DNA from: Flavobacteriaceae bacterium EG-1
Lineage (GTDB): Bacteria > Bacteroidota > Bacteroidia > Flavobacteriales > Flavobacteriaceae
Assembly (NCBI RefSeq): GCF_009649685.1
Contig: NZ_WJPK01000002.1
Span: 226,202-290,201 of the forward strand
Reading direction: 5' to 3'
DNA: 64,000 bases
Below, piece by piece: positions 34,901 to 44,383 of the stretch (its first letter is position 1; each line of letters begins with the position of its first letter). Under the pieces are notes generated by a model that made no database searches, was not told the origin of the DNA, and saw nothing but the letters and a program-made list of their open reading frames with translations. The position numbers and the translations under genes were made by a program.

Positions 34901-37657
34901 TTTCATTTCTCGCATAGTCCAAGGGTATTTTTCTTGCGTTTCATCCTTTAAATCAGAAGTCTGAACAATTTTCAAATATTTTGCTTTTGTAGCATCAAAA
35001 GACATCACAATATTTGATTGACTGCAAACACCTTTATCTACGGAGATCCAATTTTCACCGTCCACAGAAATCAGCAACTCATACGCTCTAGGATAGGTGG
35101 GTAAGGGTGGTGGAGAACCTTCTCTCCAACCTTGAGAAATTCCAGCAGAAACATAACGCAATTCTGAAACTACCGATATTTCTGGTAATTCAATTTGAAA
35201 CCACATCCCTTTTTTCTGATTCTCACCAGTTGACCAACCTTCAAAATTAAACGCTCCTGCTGCTGAAGCTGAACCACCTACTCTTGTTTGAACAGCATGA
35301 CTAGCAGAAATTTTCCATGTATCATCTGGCACCATCAGTTCTGGAACAGAATTAATTAAATCGTCATATTGATAATAACCATCTTTTTTAGTTGTTTTAG
35401 AGCGTACTTTTGCTACTTCTGCCTCACTTACAACAGTTGCTTTGTTTGAAAGATTAGTCCTAATATAGGAAGCTATTGAGGCAATCCAATCATCGGATTG
35501 TTCTTTATTTCCAACCATTATTCCGGCAGGATAGGTTTTGCCAGCCAAGGGACCTTGCAGCCCATGAAGTAAAGTTTTAATTACATATTCAGGATGACCT
35601 TGAACACGATTTGAACCTGCCAATGGTGGTGCCATAATTAAGCCCTCACCTATTGGAGCTCCCAATCCGTCAATACCATGGCATTGCACACATAGTTCAT
35701 TAAATATAACCTGACCTTTGTTTAATTGCCTCTTTTGATTATCAGTTACATTAGCCCTTGAATCGTCCCACCAGTTTTTAACTTCTTCTGGATTTATTAT
35801 TTGACTTCCAATAGTTTGTACTCCTTTAGCTTTATTCGATTTTAATATTTTCTCAATTGCCATATTTAAACCAGAAACCTCCAAAACATTACCTGTTAAC
35901 ATTGCTTGAATAACAACATCAACATTTTCATCAGACAATAAATTAATATACATTTTTGCAAAAGATTTATCTCCAGCCTTATATAAAGTTTCACTAGCAC
36001 GGATTGCCTGAATTCGCATACGCGGATTAGAATCTTGCAACAAATCAACCAACAAATCGGATTTCAATGAACCTAAACCTTCCAAACACCAAAGTGCATG
36101 AAAACGACCTAAAAGGTTATCACTTTGTTTAGCCATTTTTTCTAGTGCTGCAGCTATACTTTGATCCTTGGACAACACAATAAGTTGTTGGGCCTTATCT
36201 CGCCACCATCCATTCTTATGATTTAAATATTGCACAAGTTCGGCCGGTGTTTTTTCCAACATATTTGGTTTTGTATCATCACGATTAAAATCGTCATGCG
36301 TGATTCTCCAAATACGTCCAAGACCAATTACCTTATCTAATTGGTACTGCTTAATTTTAGCTCTTAAGTACGTTCCTTCTTGTGCCCAATTTCCTTCTTG
36401 AATAATACCGTGATACATATCGGTAACATATAATGTTCCATCGGGCGCCGTTGTTAAATCTACCGGACGAAAAAGTGGATCAGTAGATTTTAAAAATTCT
36501 GATTTTTCATCTTGATAGGCATTATGTAAAGTTGTAAGCCCTTCTTTTACAATAGGATTTACTTGTCTTACAATACGTGCAACGGGCTCACCATAAAAAA
36601 GCTGACCATACATTTCTTTTGGTAAGCGGTCGCCGCGATAAATATCATTACCTGCTGCACCGGTTACCCTAGTCGGACCACCGGTTCTTTCACTTACCCG
36701 ATCCATACCCTCTTGAAGATCGGCAACTTTTACAGGTGCTCCCCAAGGCTCTTCAAAACCTTCCGCGTAGTTGTTTTCATACTTAAAATTACCATAATGT
36801 ACTGGGAATTGAAACTGAGAAGGCAAGCCACTGGCGCCTCCTAAAAATGAAAGCTTACCATCATCATCATGTGTAACACCCCATTGTGCTCTATTGAATC
36901 CTGTGTTTTCACGAATTATTCCATTATCCGTTTCTCTAATTCTAAAAGCATTATAAGTACTGTACAACCAATTATCCATATTATAATACATAAAAGCTTG
37001 CTGATGCTCAACATTTCCCGATCTTCCATAGTTATCAGTAAAAAATTCCTTTTTATCAGCTTTTCCATCTCCTGTTGTATCCGTGTATTTCCAAACAATA
37101 TCTGCATCTGATTCCATAGTTAAAACACAATCTTTACCATATGGTAATACAAAACGCGGAAAAATTAAACCATCTACAAATACAGTTCCTTTTTCATAAA
37201 CTCCATCATTATCATTATCCTCCCAACGAGATATTCTACTTTTTGGCTCTAAGGTCTTATCCGAATCTACAGTTAACATGTACGTTCTTAATTCTAAAAC
37301 AAACATTTTTCCATCACCATCAAATGCTATTGCTCCAGGCTGTTCAATTTCTGGCTCTGTAAGAATTGGCTCAATATGATACCCAACAGGTAGTATAAAT
37401 TTTTTTGCTTCTTCTTCAGCTCGCAAAGGAAGAATTGGTGCTTTTGGCTCTAAATCAATTCCGGCCCAATCGTCAGAATTAACATCTACTCCTTCTGGCA
37501 CAACAATTTCAGGTAAAGAATCCGACATTGTTTCTAGTACTTTATCCACAGGGTGAATTTGTCTTTCTTTTGAAATACAGCTACTAATCAACACAATAGC
37601 AATTAATAGACAAAAAAACTTAAGAGGAAATAACTTTTTAAGAACTTGAGGATACAT
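34877..37657 (-). CDS. Propeller dehydrogenase-like lipoprotein with HEAT, cytochrome c and discoidin-like domains
   Basis: The 926-residue lipoprotein (lipobox VLISSC) matches the planctomycete-type heme-binding family. About residues 75-440 form a glucose/sorbosone-dehydrogenase-like propeller (GAIAFDGDGKMFVLELRTYM, TTAPDGTLYVTDMYHGIIQE, GLGRIWRITHDD). HEAT-like repeats occupy about 455-610. A c-type cytochrome follows with CVQCH near residue 655 and a likely Met ligand further on (YPAGIMVGN). Residues about 770-926 look like a discoidin/F5-8C carbohydrate-binding sandwich. It could oxidise a sugar or polyol and pass electrons to the heme, at the periplasmic face or surface. Actual substrate is unknown. 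It diverges from a sulfatase gene 88 bases away. Confidence 0.8.
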   Translation of the reverse strand: MYPQVLKKLFPLKFFCLLIAIVLISSCISKERQIHPVDKVLETMSDSLPEIVVPEGVDVNSDDWAGIDLEPKAPILPLRAEEEAKKFILPVGYHIEPILTEPEIEQPGAIAFDGDGKMFVLELRTYMLTVDSDKTLEPKSRISRWEDNDNDGVYEKGTVFVDGLIFPRFVLPYGKDCVLTMESDADIVWKYTDTTGDGKADKKEFFTDNYGRSGNVEHQQAFMYYNMDNWLYSTYNAFRIRETDNGIIRENTGFNRAQWGVTHDDDGKLSFLGGASGLPSQFQFPVHYGNFKYENNYAEGFEEPWGAPVKVADLQEGMDRVSERTGGPTRVTGAAGNDIYRGDRLPKEMYGQLFYGEPVARIVRQVNPIVKEGLTTLHNAYQDEKSEFLKSTDPLFRPVDLTTAPDGTLYVTDMYHGIIQEGNWAQEGTYLRAKIKQYQLDKVIGLGRIWRITHDDFNRDDTKPNMLEKTPAELVQYLNHKNGWWRDKAQQLIVLSKDQSIAAALEKMAKQSDNLLGRFHALWCLEGLGSLKSDLLVDLLQDSNPRMRIQAIRASETLYKAGDKSFAKMYINLLSDENVDVVIQAMLTGNVLEVSGLNMAIEKILKSNKAKGVQTIGSQIINPEEVKNWWDDSRANVTDNQKRQLNKGQVIFNELCVQCHGIDGLGAPIGEGLIMAPPLAGSNRVQGHPEYVIKTLLHGLQGPLAGKTYPAGIMVGNKEQSDDWIASIASYIRTNLSNKATVVSEAEVAKVRSKTTKKDGYYQYDDLINSVPELMVPDDTWKISASHAVQTRVGGSASAAGAFNFEGWSTGENQKKGMWFQIELPEISVVSELRYVSAGISQGWREGSPPPLPTYPRAYELLISVDGENWISVDKGVCSQSNIVMSFDATKAKYLKIVQTSDLKDETQEKYPWTMREMKLYGVTKI

Positions 37658-37745
37658 ATAAATTGGAGAAATTGTAATTAATCTTGTTTTTACAACGAAT
37701 GAAATTAAGTATATTCATTGCAACTAACAAGCTTATAATTTTTAA

Positions 37746-39230
37746 ATGGCCGTGCACTATTTCTTAAAAAAATACACTTTTTTCCAAATCGTAATCCTTC
37801 TACTAATTGCTTTCAATTTTTCTTGTAAGGACGTTAAAAACAAAATACCTGAAAAATCAGTACCACCTAATATTATTATTGTATTTACTGATGATCAAGG
37901 CTATCAAGACATTGGAACTTTTGGCTCACCAAACATTCTTACACCCAATGTAGATCAAATGGCCAAAGAAGGAATTAAATTAACAAGCTATTATTCTGCT
38001 CAACCCATTTGCTCTGCTTCAAGAGCTGGTATTCTAACTGGATGTTACCCAAACCGTATTGGAATTCACAATGCTTTAGGCCCAGGAAGCCCAGTTGGTA
38101 TAAATTCTAAAGAAACAACCATAGCAGAAATGCTAAAAGATATTGGCTACAAAACTGGAATTTTTGGCAAATGGCATTTAGGTGATGATAAAAAATTCTT
38201 ACCTACACGACATGGATTTGATGAATGGGTTGGCATTCCATATTCTAATGATATGTGGCCAAACCATCCATGGCAAGGCACTGTATTTGATTTTCCTGCA
38301 CTTCCTTTATATCAAAATGAGACAGTAATTGACACTCTTGAAGATCAATCTCACCTTACAACATTACTTACCGAAAAAAGTGTTGATTTTATTAATCGAA
38401 ATAAAGACAACCCATTCTTTTTATATGTACCGCATCCGCAACCTCACGTACCGTTATATGTTTCAAACAAGTTTAAAGGAAAATCGGAACGCGGATTGTA
38501 TGGCGACGTTATTATGGAAATAGATTGGTCTGTGGGACAAATAATTGAAGCCTTAAAAAAGAATGGACTCGAAGAAAATTCGATGATTATTTTCACATCC
38601 GATAATGGTCCATGGTTAGCTTACGGAAATCATGCCGGGAGTGCTTTACCATTCAGAGAAGGAAAAGGCACAGCATGGGAAGGCGCTCAACGCGTGCCAT
38701 TTGCTATAAAATACCCTGGTAAACTTACTGCTAACAGAACCCTCAATACCCCTATAATGGCCATTGACATACTGCCTACAATAGCAGAAGTTACAGGAGC
38801 TAAACTCCCTAAAAAAACTATAGATGGCATGAGTGTGTGGAAAGTTTTAACTGGCGAAAGTACTGAAAGTCCACAAGAAGCTTATTTCTTTTACTATCGG
38901 GTGAATGAATTAATGGGTGTACGTTATGGAAAATGGAAATTATATTTTCCGCATAGATATAGAACAATGAATGGGCAAGAACCAGGTAAAGATGGACTAC
39001 CCGGAGACTACCGAATGATTGATATGGAAGAAATTGAATTATATGATGTGGTAAATGACTTAAGTGAAACGAAAAACATAGCAAAAGAAAATCCTGAAAT
39101 TGTTGAAAAGATAAAACTTTTAGCCAACAATATGCGCTCTAGATTAGGTGACTCTTTATTAGAATTAGAAGGTAATGAAACAAGGGAACCAGGAAGATTA
39201 GAATCAAATCAAAAAAAGGCAAATGATTAA
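37746..39230 (+). CDS. Type I sulfatase, lipoprotein (CSASR type)
   Basis: The 494-residue lipoprotein (lipobox FNFSC) has FTDDQGYQD, FGKWHLGDD and SDNGPWLAYG. Its formylglycine site is CSASR (Cys89), the CxAxR variant in which Ala replaces the usual Pro; this variant is accepted by known maturases. It resembles the sulfatase at 32218-33615. The stop overlaps the start of the LD-carboxypeptidase gene by 8 bases, so the two are translationally coupled. The C-terminal block PHRYRTMNGQEPGKDGLPG is longer than in its relatives here. Confidence 0.88.
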   Translation: MAVHYFLKKYTFFQIVILLLIAFNFSCKDVKNKIPEKSVPPNIIIVFTDDQGYQDIGTFGSPNILTPNVDQMAKEGIKLTSYYSAQPICSASRAGILTGCYPNRIGIHNALGPGSPVGINSKETTIAEMLKDIGYKTGIFGKWHLGDDKKFLPTRHGFDEWVGIPYSNDMWPNHPWQGTVFDFPALPLYQNETVIDTLEDQSHLTTLLTEKSVDFINRNKDNPFFLYVPHPQPHVPLYVSNKFKGKSERGLYGDVIMEIDWSVGQIIEALKKNGLEENSMIIFTSDNGPWLAYGNHAGSALPFREGKGTAWEGAQRVPFAIKYPGKLTANRTLNTPIMAIDILPTIAEVTGAKLPKKTIDGMSVWKVLTGESTESPQEAYFFYYRVNELMGVRYGKWKLYFPHRYRTMNGQEPGKDGLPGDYRMIDMEEIELYDVVNDLSETKNIAKENPEIVEKIKLLANNMRSRLGDSLLELEGNETREPGRLESNQKKAND

Positions 39231-40275
39231 AAGAAGAACATTTATCGGTTCAGCTTTAAGTGCTTCCGTCGCACTTGCAATTCCCCAATCAACTTTTGGT
39301 GTCACAAAAACATCAGAATACAATAGTCTAATTTTACCCAAACAATTAAAAAAAGGAGATACTATTGGTCTAATAGCGCCCGGATATGCTATCACTTCTG
39401 AAATCTTAGTCAACACCAAACAAACTCTAAAAAGAATGGGGTTTAACACGTACAATACTAATCGTATTCTTGGCAATCATGGATATTTCAGCAATACAGA
39501 CAAAGAGCGAGCTCAAGATGTAAACGAAATGTTTAGCAATCCAAATATTGATGGAATACTTTGTGCTAGAGGAGGATATGGCTGTACAAGAATATTGCAT
39601 TTAATCAATTATGATTTAATTAAAACAAACCCTAAAGTTCTTATTGGATTTAGTGATATTACTGCGCTATTAAACGGCATTCACAAAAAAACTGGATTAG
39701 TTTGTTTTCATGGACCGGTCGGTAGTACGATAAATGATTCGTACAGCATTGAAAAATTTGAAAATGTATTAGTTAAACCTAAAGACAGATTCTTAATTAA
39801 AAATAAAGTACTTACAGATAAAAAATTAAAGAATAATAGCGAATATGAACGCTATATCATAAATAAAGGAACAACTACTGGAAGATTATTAGGAGGTAGT
39901 CTAACATTAATAAATGCTCTGATAGGTACACCGCATGAAATAGACTTTACAAATGCTATTGTGTGCATTGAAGATATTGAAGAAGCGCCGTACCGAATAG
40001 ATCGGATGCTAACACAATTAATTCATGGTGAAACTTTTAAAAATGCTGCTGGAATTGTATTTGGTGTTTTTGCAGGATGCGACAAACCGAAAACATCAAA
40101 ATCTTTTACCTTGAAAGAAGTAATAATGGATAGAATTAAACCACTAGAAATTCCCGCTGTATACGGAATGAGTTTTGGTCATATTCAAAACAATTTCACT
40201 TTCCCAATAGGAATTCAAGCTAAATTAAACACTGCCAAGATGAGTATTGAGTTATTAGAAAGAGCAGTTAAATAA
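39223..40275 (+). CDS. LD-carboxypeptidase (peptidase family S66), Tat-exported
   Basis: The 350-residue protein begins MIKRRTFIGSALSASVALAI, a twin-arginine signal (KRRTFIG). It has LKKGDTIGLIAPG, ARGGYGCTRIL, nucleophile Ser144 in IGFSDITAL, the Glu in EDIEEAPYRIDRML, and the catalytic His in FGHIQNN, so the Ser-Glu-His triad of S66 is complete. These enzymes remove the terminal D-Ala from peptidoglycan tetrapeptides or cleave related amide bonds. It overlaps the upstream sulfatase by 8 bases and is followed by trmN6 after 10 bases. A peptidoglycan role fits the family, but coupling to a sulfatase is odd. Confidence 0.88.
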   Translation: MIKRRTFIGSALSASVALAIPQSTFGVTKTSEYNSLILPKQLKKGDTIGLIAPGYAITSEILVNTKQTLKRMGFNTYNTNRILGNHGYFSNTDKERAQDVNEMFSNPNIDGILCARGGYGCTRILHLINYDLIKTNPKVLIGFSDITALLNGIHKKTGLVCFHGPVGSTINDSYSIEKFENVLVKPKDRFLIKNKVLTDKKLKNNSEYERYIINKGTTTGRLLGGSLTLINALIGTPHEIDFTNAIVCIEDIEEAPYRIDRMLTQLIHGETFKNAAGIVFGVFAGCDKPKTSKSFTLKEVIMDRIKPLEIPAVYGMSFGHIQNNFTFPIGIQAKLNTAKMSIELLERAVK

Positions 40276-40285
40276 AAAATAACAT

Positions 40286-41017
40286 TTGAAACAGCCATTT
40301 AAATTCAAACAATTTACTGTAAAACAAGATAAATGTGCAATGAAAGTTGGTACAGATGCGGTTTTGTTAGGTGCTTGGGTCTCATTAAAAGAAGATTTAT
40401 ACTCTATTTTGGATATTGGTTCTGGCACAGGTATAATTGCCTTAATGTTAGCACAACGTAGTGATGTTGAAACAATAGATGCCATTGAGATAGACGAAAA
40501 TGCTTATGAGCAATGCGTCGATAATTTTGAAGCCTCCAATTGGGCAGATCGTCTGTTTTGTTATCATGCTGCTTTCGACGAGTTACTTGAAGAAATAGAA
40601 GATAAATACGAATTAATAGTATGCAATCCGCCTTTTTATGAACCTCCTATTTCAAAAACCAATGGAAGTTTTCCAATAGATTCATCTCGAAAAAAAGCCA
40701 GGTTTTATGATGCACTTCCTTTTAACGACCTCATAAGTGGAGTTTCTCAATTATTAGATTCTAGTGGTACATTTGCCACAGTCATTCCTTATAACGAAGA
40801 AGAAAATTTTATCAAAATTGCAGCTAAAAATAAACTGTTTCCTAAGCGAGTCACTAGAGTAAAAGGGCGCGAAAATGCTAAAATCAAAAGAAGCCTTTTA
40901 GAATTTACATTCATTAAGCAAGAAATTGACAATAATCAATTAACTATAGAAACCGAAAGACACGTATACACATCAGCATATATTGACTTAACTAAAGATT
41001 TTTATTTAAAAATGTAA
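40286..41017 (+). CDS. trmN6: tRNA1(Val) adenine-37 N6-methyltransferase family protein
   Basis: The 243-residue methyltransferase has the family start (KQPFKFKQFTVKQDKCAMKV then GTDAVLLGAW), the SAM-binding LDIGSGTGIIALMLA, and the catalytic CNPPF. The start codon is TTG at 40286: an in-frame stop lies two codons upstream, and the conserved N-terminus begins before the first in-frame ATG, so TTG is essentially forced. It uses SAM to methylate A37 of tRNA-Val. It is the housekeeping gene after two catabolic genes, and in other Flavobacteriia I recall it next to rpsP-rimM. Confidence 0.88.
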   Translation: MKQPFKFKQFTVKQDKCAMKVGTDAVLLGAWVSLKEDLYSILDIGSGTGIIALMLAQRSDVETIDAIEIDENAYEQCVDNFEASNWADRLFCYHAAFDELLEEIEDKYELIVCNPPFYEPPISKTNGSFPIDSSRKKARFYDALPFNDLISGVSQLLDSSGTFATVIPYNEEENFIKIAAKNKLFPKRVTRVKGRENAKIKRSLLEFTFIKQEIDNNQLTIETERHVYTSAYIDLTKDFYLKM

Positions 41018-41049
41018 CAATTTACGCAGGTAATGTTGCGTTTCATAAT

Positions 41050-41057
41050 TATATTTG
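41050..41057 (+). promoter_or_regulatory. Promoter -7 element for the acyl-CoA dehydrogenase gene
   Basis: TATATTTG is an exact TAnnTTTG match, 15 bases before the ATG at 41073. The nearest upstream TTG (41036-41038) is too close for ideal -33 spacing. Confidence 0.4.
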
Positions 41058-41072
41058 ATAAAACACGCCGAT

Positions 41073-42251
41073 ATGAAACCTGACCTTTTTGAAGCACCGG
41101 ACTATTATAATCTTGATGAGCTACTCTCTGAAGAACATAAACTTGTTAGAGATGCAGCAAGACAATGGGTTAAAAGAGACATTTCGCCAATAATAGAAGA
41201 ATATGCGCAAAAGGCAGAGTTCCCCAATCAAATTATAAAAGGATTAGCTGAAATTGGAGCTTTCGGACCGTACATTCCGACCGAATATGGTGGAGCAGGA
41301 TTAGACCAAATCAGTTATGGAATTATCATGCAAGAAATCGAACGCGGTGATAGTGGTGTTCGGTCAACTGCATCGGTACAATCATCCTTAGTAATGTATC
41401 CTATATTTCAATATGGCACTGAAGCTCAACGAAAGAAATACTTACCAAAACTAGCATCAGGCCAGCTTATGGGTTGTTTTGGCTTAACAGAACCAAATCA
41501 TGGATCGAACCCAAATGGAATGGAAACGAAATTTAAGGATATGGGTGACCATTACCTTTTAAATGGTGCAAAACTTTGGATTTCCAATTCTCCTTTTGCT
41601 GATATCGCAGTAGTCTGGGCAAAAAACGAAGAAGGCAGAATTCACGGGCTTATTGTGGAAAGAGGCATGGAAGGGTTTTCAACTCCTGAAACACATAACA
41701 AATGGTCTTTAAGAGCCTCTGCCACAGGTGAGTTAATTTTTAATAACGTTTGCGTACCAAAGGAAAATCTTTTACCAGGAAAAAATGGTTTAGGAGCTCC
41801 ACTAGGATGTTTAGATTCAGCTCGATATGGAATTTCTTGGGGTGCAATAGGAGCCGCTATGGATTGCTATAATACTGCACTAAGATATGCCAAAGAACGT
41901 GTACAATTTGGAAAACCCATAGCTGCTTTTCAGCTGCAACAAAAGAAATTAGCTGAGATGATTACAGAAATAACGAAAGCACAATTATTAGCTTTTAGAT
42001 TAGGACAACTAAAAAATGAAGGCAAAGCAACCTCAGCTCAAATATCTATGGCGAAAAGAAACAATGTTGACATGGCTCTAAAAATTGCTAGAGAAGCCAG
42101 ACAAATACTAGGAGGCATGGGCATTACTGGAGAATACTCAATTATGCGCCATATGATGAATCTAGAAAGTGTAATCACCTATGAGGGCACACATGACATT
42201 CATTTATTGATTACAGGGGCTGATATTACTGGTATTGCTGCTTTTCAATAA
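41073..42251 (+). CDS. gcdH: Acyl-CoA dehydrogenase, glutaryl-CoA dehydrogenase type
   Basis: The ATG at 41073 gives 392 residues; an in-frame TTG 18 bases upstream is less likely. Typical motifs are CFGLTEPNHGSNPNGMET (FAD and substrate binding), LWISNSPFADIAVVWA, and the C-terminal YEGTHDIHLLITG with Glu371 at the position of the catalytic base of glutaryl-CoA dehydrogenases. That subgroup oxidises and decarboxylates glutaryl-CoA to crotonyl-CoA in lysine and tryptophan breakdown. Another short-chain acyl-CoA substrate remains possible. It probably has its own promoter. Confidence 0.85.
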   Translation: MKPDLFEAPDYYNLDELLSEEHKLVRDAARQWVKRDISPIIEEYAQKAEFPNQIIKGLAEIGAFGPYIPTEYGGAGLDQISYGIIMQEIERGDSGVRSTASVQSSLVMYPIFQYGTEAQRKKYLPKLASGQLMGCFGLTEPNHGSNPNGMETKFKDMGDHYLLNGAKLWISNSPFADIAVVWAKNEEGRIHGLIVERGMEGFSTPETHNKWSLRASATGELIFNNVCVPKENLLPGKNGLGAPLGCLDSARYGISWGAIGAAMDCYNTALRYAKERVQFGKPIAAFQLQQKKLAEMITEITKAQLLAFRLGQLKNEGKATSAQISMAKRNNVDMALKIAREARQILGGMGITGEYSIMRHMMNLESVITYEGTHDIHLLITGADITGIAAFQ

Positions 42252-42262
42252 AATTAATTCGT

Positions 42263-42643
42263 TTAATACTTTTCGTAAGTTAGCACCAACTCATCGTCCG
42301 CGATTTGAGGATTATCTACAGCAGTAAGTTCTAGCTTGTCGCCATTTACTACATAAGAAAATTCAGCTCCCGAATCTAAAATAATTATATTTCCTTCAAC
42401 AGAATATTCACCATTTGCATTAATCAAAAATTTAGGTTCTGCAGAATTTTCCACATTCAAACTACTACCTAAAAAAGTAATTTGGTGGGCGCTAAAATCA
42501 ACATTATCTTCAAAATAACAGAAACAAGCAGCATTAGTTAAAATCCATTTTCCTTCCAATTCTGTATTAATCACGCCTACATTTTCTTTGGTACAAGAAT
42601 ACAATGTTAGGATTAATACTAAAATGGTGGAGATTCTCTTCAT
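42263..42643 (-). CDS. Small lipocalin-like lipoprotein
   Basis: This 126-residue protein has a lipobox (LTLYSC) near residue 17. The rest is beta-rich and starts with LEGKWILTNAAC, the GxW-type opening of lipocalin-like domains common in small Bacteroidota lipoproteins. It contains a vicinal CFC and no catalytic motif. It is convergent with gcdH (11-base gap). Function unknown. Confidence 0.6.
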   Translation of the reverse strand: MKRISTILVLILTLYSCTKENVGVINTELEGKWILTNAACFCYFEDNVDFSAHQITFLGSSLNVENSAEPKFLINANGEYSVEGNIIILDSGAEFSYVVNGDKLELTAVDNPQIADDELVLTYEKY

Positions 42644-42810
42644 TCTGTCAAGATGGATGGCTATAAATACAACGTAAAAAATCTACTAGAAATTATACAC
42701 GACCCTAACTTTTTATCGAAAAAAATGGACCTAAAAATCAAATTTGCCCTCTTTCACAACAAAAAAACACTGTTTCACATCATTTTTTTTATGCAATTAG
42801 ATGCTGTTTG

Positions 42811-42908
42811 TATGTTTGACATGTAATTAAAAACGAATAAAATTTTTTCATTTTCATATAGTGTTCTCGTAAAAGAGCTCCGATCGTAAGACGGAGCTCT
42901 TTTTAGTT
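42811..42908 (+). ncRNA. Candidate small RNA (promoter plus terminator, no ORF)
   Basis: TATGTTTG at 42811-42818 is an exact TAnnTTTG promoter element on the plus strand. About 50 bases downstream stands a strong terminator hairpin, and no reading frame lies between. A transcript of roughly 80 bases starting near 42824 would result. The hairpin may instead serve only the leftward DUF1553-DUF1501 operon, so this is a prediction. Confidence 0.3.
42871..42904. terminator. Bidirectional intrinsic terminator
   Basis: AAAAGAGCTCCG (42871-42882) pairs perfectly with CGGAGCTCTTTT (42892-42903) around a 9-base loop, and both strands end the stem in T residues. It lies 45 bases after the DUF1501 stop and should end that leftward operon. 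Confidence 0.85.
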
Positions 42909-42948
42909 TAAAGCTACTCTATTAAGCTTGTAAAGAAAGCTCAATTCC

Positions 42949-44382
42949 TTAAGTAAAAAGATCTAATATAGGCTTACCATGTCCATCTGGAGTAGTATAA
43001 AAAGGCCTTCCTTCAATAGTATAGTTAGTTTGCGAATCGATGCCTAATGCATGATAAACTGATTGATGAATTTGATCTATCACTACTGGATTTTCTATAG
43101 ACGAACAAGGACGTTCATCTGCTGTCTTGCCATACACCAATCCCTTTTTGATTCCTCCACCCCACATCAATACAGAACTACCATCTGTAAAATGACGATG
43201 CATACCATAGAATTTTTCATCTTCTATAACATCGGGTTGATTTACTTGGTCTTTCACCTTTAACCCAGGTCGTCCTTCCATAATAGCATCACGACTAAAT
43301 TCACTTGCCAGAATAATTAGGGTATGATCTAAATGGCCAGATTCAGCTAAGTCTTTTATTAATTGGGCAATAGGTCGATCAATCAACTCCTTCATTTTTG
43401 CTGCACGCAGATGTCCATTTTCATGCGTATCCCAACCCAAGAAAGGTTCATATTCAGTTGACACACTAATAAAACGCCCTCCATTCATAGCTAGTCTTTT
43501 TGCCAAAAGACAACCCAAGCCAAATCTACCGGTATTGTAAGTGTCATAAGTTTCTTTTGACTCTTCAGAAAGATCAAAGACTTTTGCCTCCGGAGAATTA
43601 AGCAACCGATACGACTGCTCCATAGAACGCATTAAAGATTCGCGTTGGTAATCACTTCCGTTCTCCAAAACCCGACTATTGTTCGCCAGTTCTTTGTACA
43701 ATTTATATCTCGCTTCAAACCTTTTCATTGTCATCCCTTTCGGCGGACGTACGCTGTCTAGTCCAGTTGATGGATCAGGAATTAAAAACGGGCCAAATTC
43801 AGTACCTAAAAATCCCGCCGAATGGAAAGCTTTTAATTCTTCTGCTTCTCCAACAGTAAATCGTTGCCCCATAGCTATAAAAGGAGGAATTACATCATTC
43901 AATGGACCCAACTCTTTGGCTATCCACGCTCCTATATGTGGTGCTTGTACTGATTGTGGTGGTTCGTAACAGGTATGCCAATGGTATTGATGTCGTGTAT
44001 GTAAAATGTGACCTAAATCTGCGGATTTATATGATCGAATTATAGCACCTTTATCCATTACACTTCCTATACCTTCAAGACCTTCTGAAAAATGGAGCCC
44101 ATCTACAATGGTAGGTGATTTAGGAAAAGTACTTAATACCCTTTTACTCTCCACTCCTTTTTCATATGGCACATAAGCTTTTGGGTCAAAAGTCTCCGTG
44201 TGTGCCATGCCACCCGCCATCCACAATAATATTACTGTATCAGCTTTTGAAGCAAGAGCTTCTGTCCTGCTACAAGAGCTTAAAAAATTGGCCGTAGGAA
44301 TTGTTGTTGCTGCTGCACTAAGACTGGCTGCAGTCATTTTTTTTATAAACTCTCGACGTGATTTATTATCTACAGCGTTCAT
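42949..44382 (-). CDS. DUF1501 family protein, Tat-exported
   Basis: The 477-residue protein has a twin-arginine-like leader (SRREFIKKMTAASLSAA) and the DUF1501 core: ILLWMAGGMAHTETFDPK, SYKSADLGHILHTRHQYHWH, and MWGGGIKKGLVYGKT. DUF1501 proteins have an alkaline-phosphatase/sulfatase-like fold and in planctomycetes are nearly always encoded with DUF1549/DUF1553 cytochromes. That is the case here: its ATG lies one base after the stop of the DUF1553 gene. Function of the pair is unproven; involvement in glycan or sulfated-compound catabolism is suspected from context. Confidence 0.88.
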   Translation of the reverse strand: MNAVDNKSRREFIKKMTAASLSAAATTIPTANFLSSCSRTEALASKADTVILLWMAGGMAHTETFDPKAYVPYEKGVESKRVLSTFPKSPTIVDGLHFSEGLEGIGSVMDKGAIIRSYKSADLGHILHTRHQYHWHTCYEPPQSVQAPHIGAWIAKELGPLNDVIPPFIAMGQRFTVGEAEELKAFHSAGFLGTEFGPFLIPDPSTGLDSVRPPKGMTMKRFEARYKLYKELANNSRVLENGSDYQRESLMRSMEQSYRLLNSPEAKVFDLSEESKETYDTYNTGRFGLGCLLAKRLAMNGGRFISVSTEYEPFLGWDTHENGHLRAAKMKELIDRPIAQLIKDLAESGHLDHTLIILASEFSRDAIMEGRPGLKVKDQVNQPDVIEDEKFYGMHRHFTDGSSVLMWGGGIKKGLVYGKTADERPCSSIENPVVIDQIHQSVYHALGIDSQTNYTIEGRPFYTTPDGHGKPILDLFT

Positions 44383-44383
44383 T

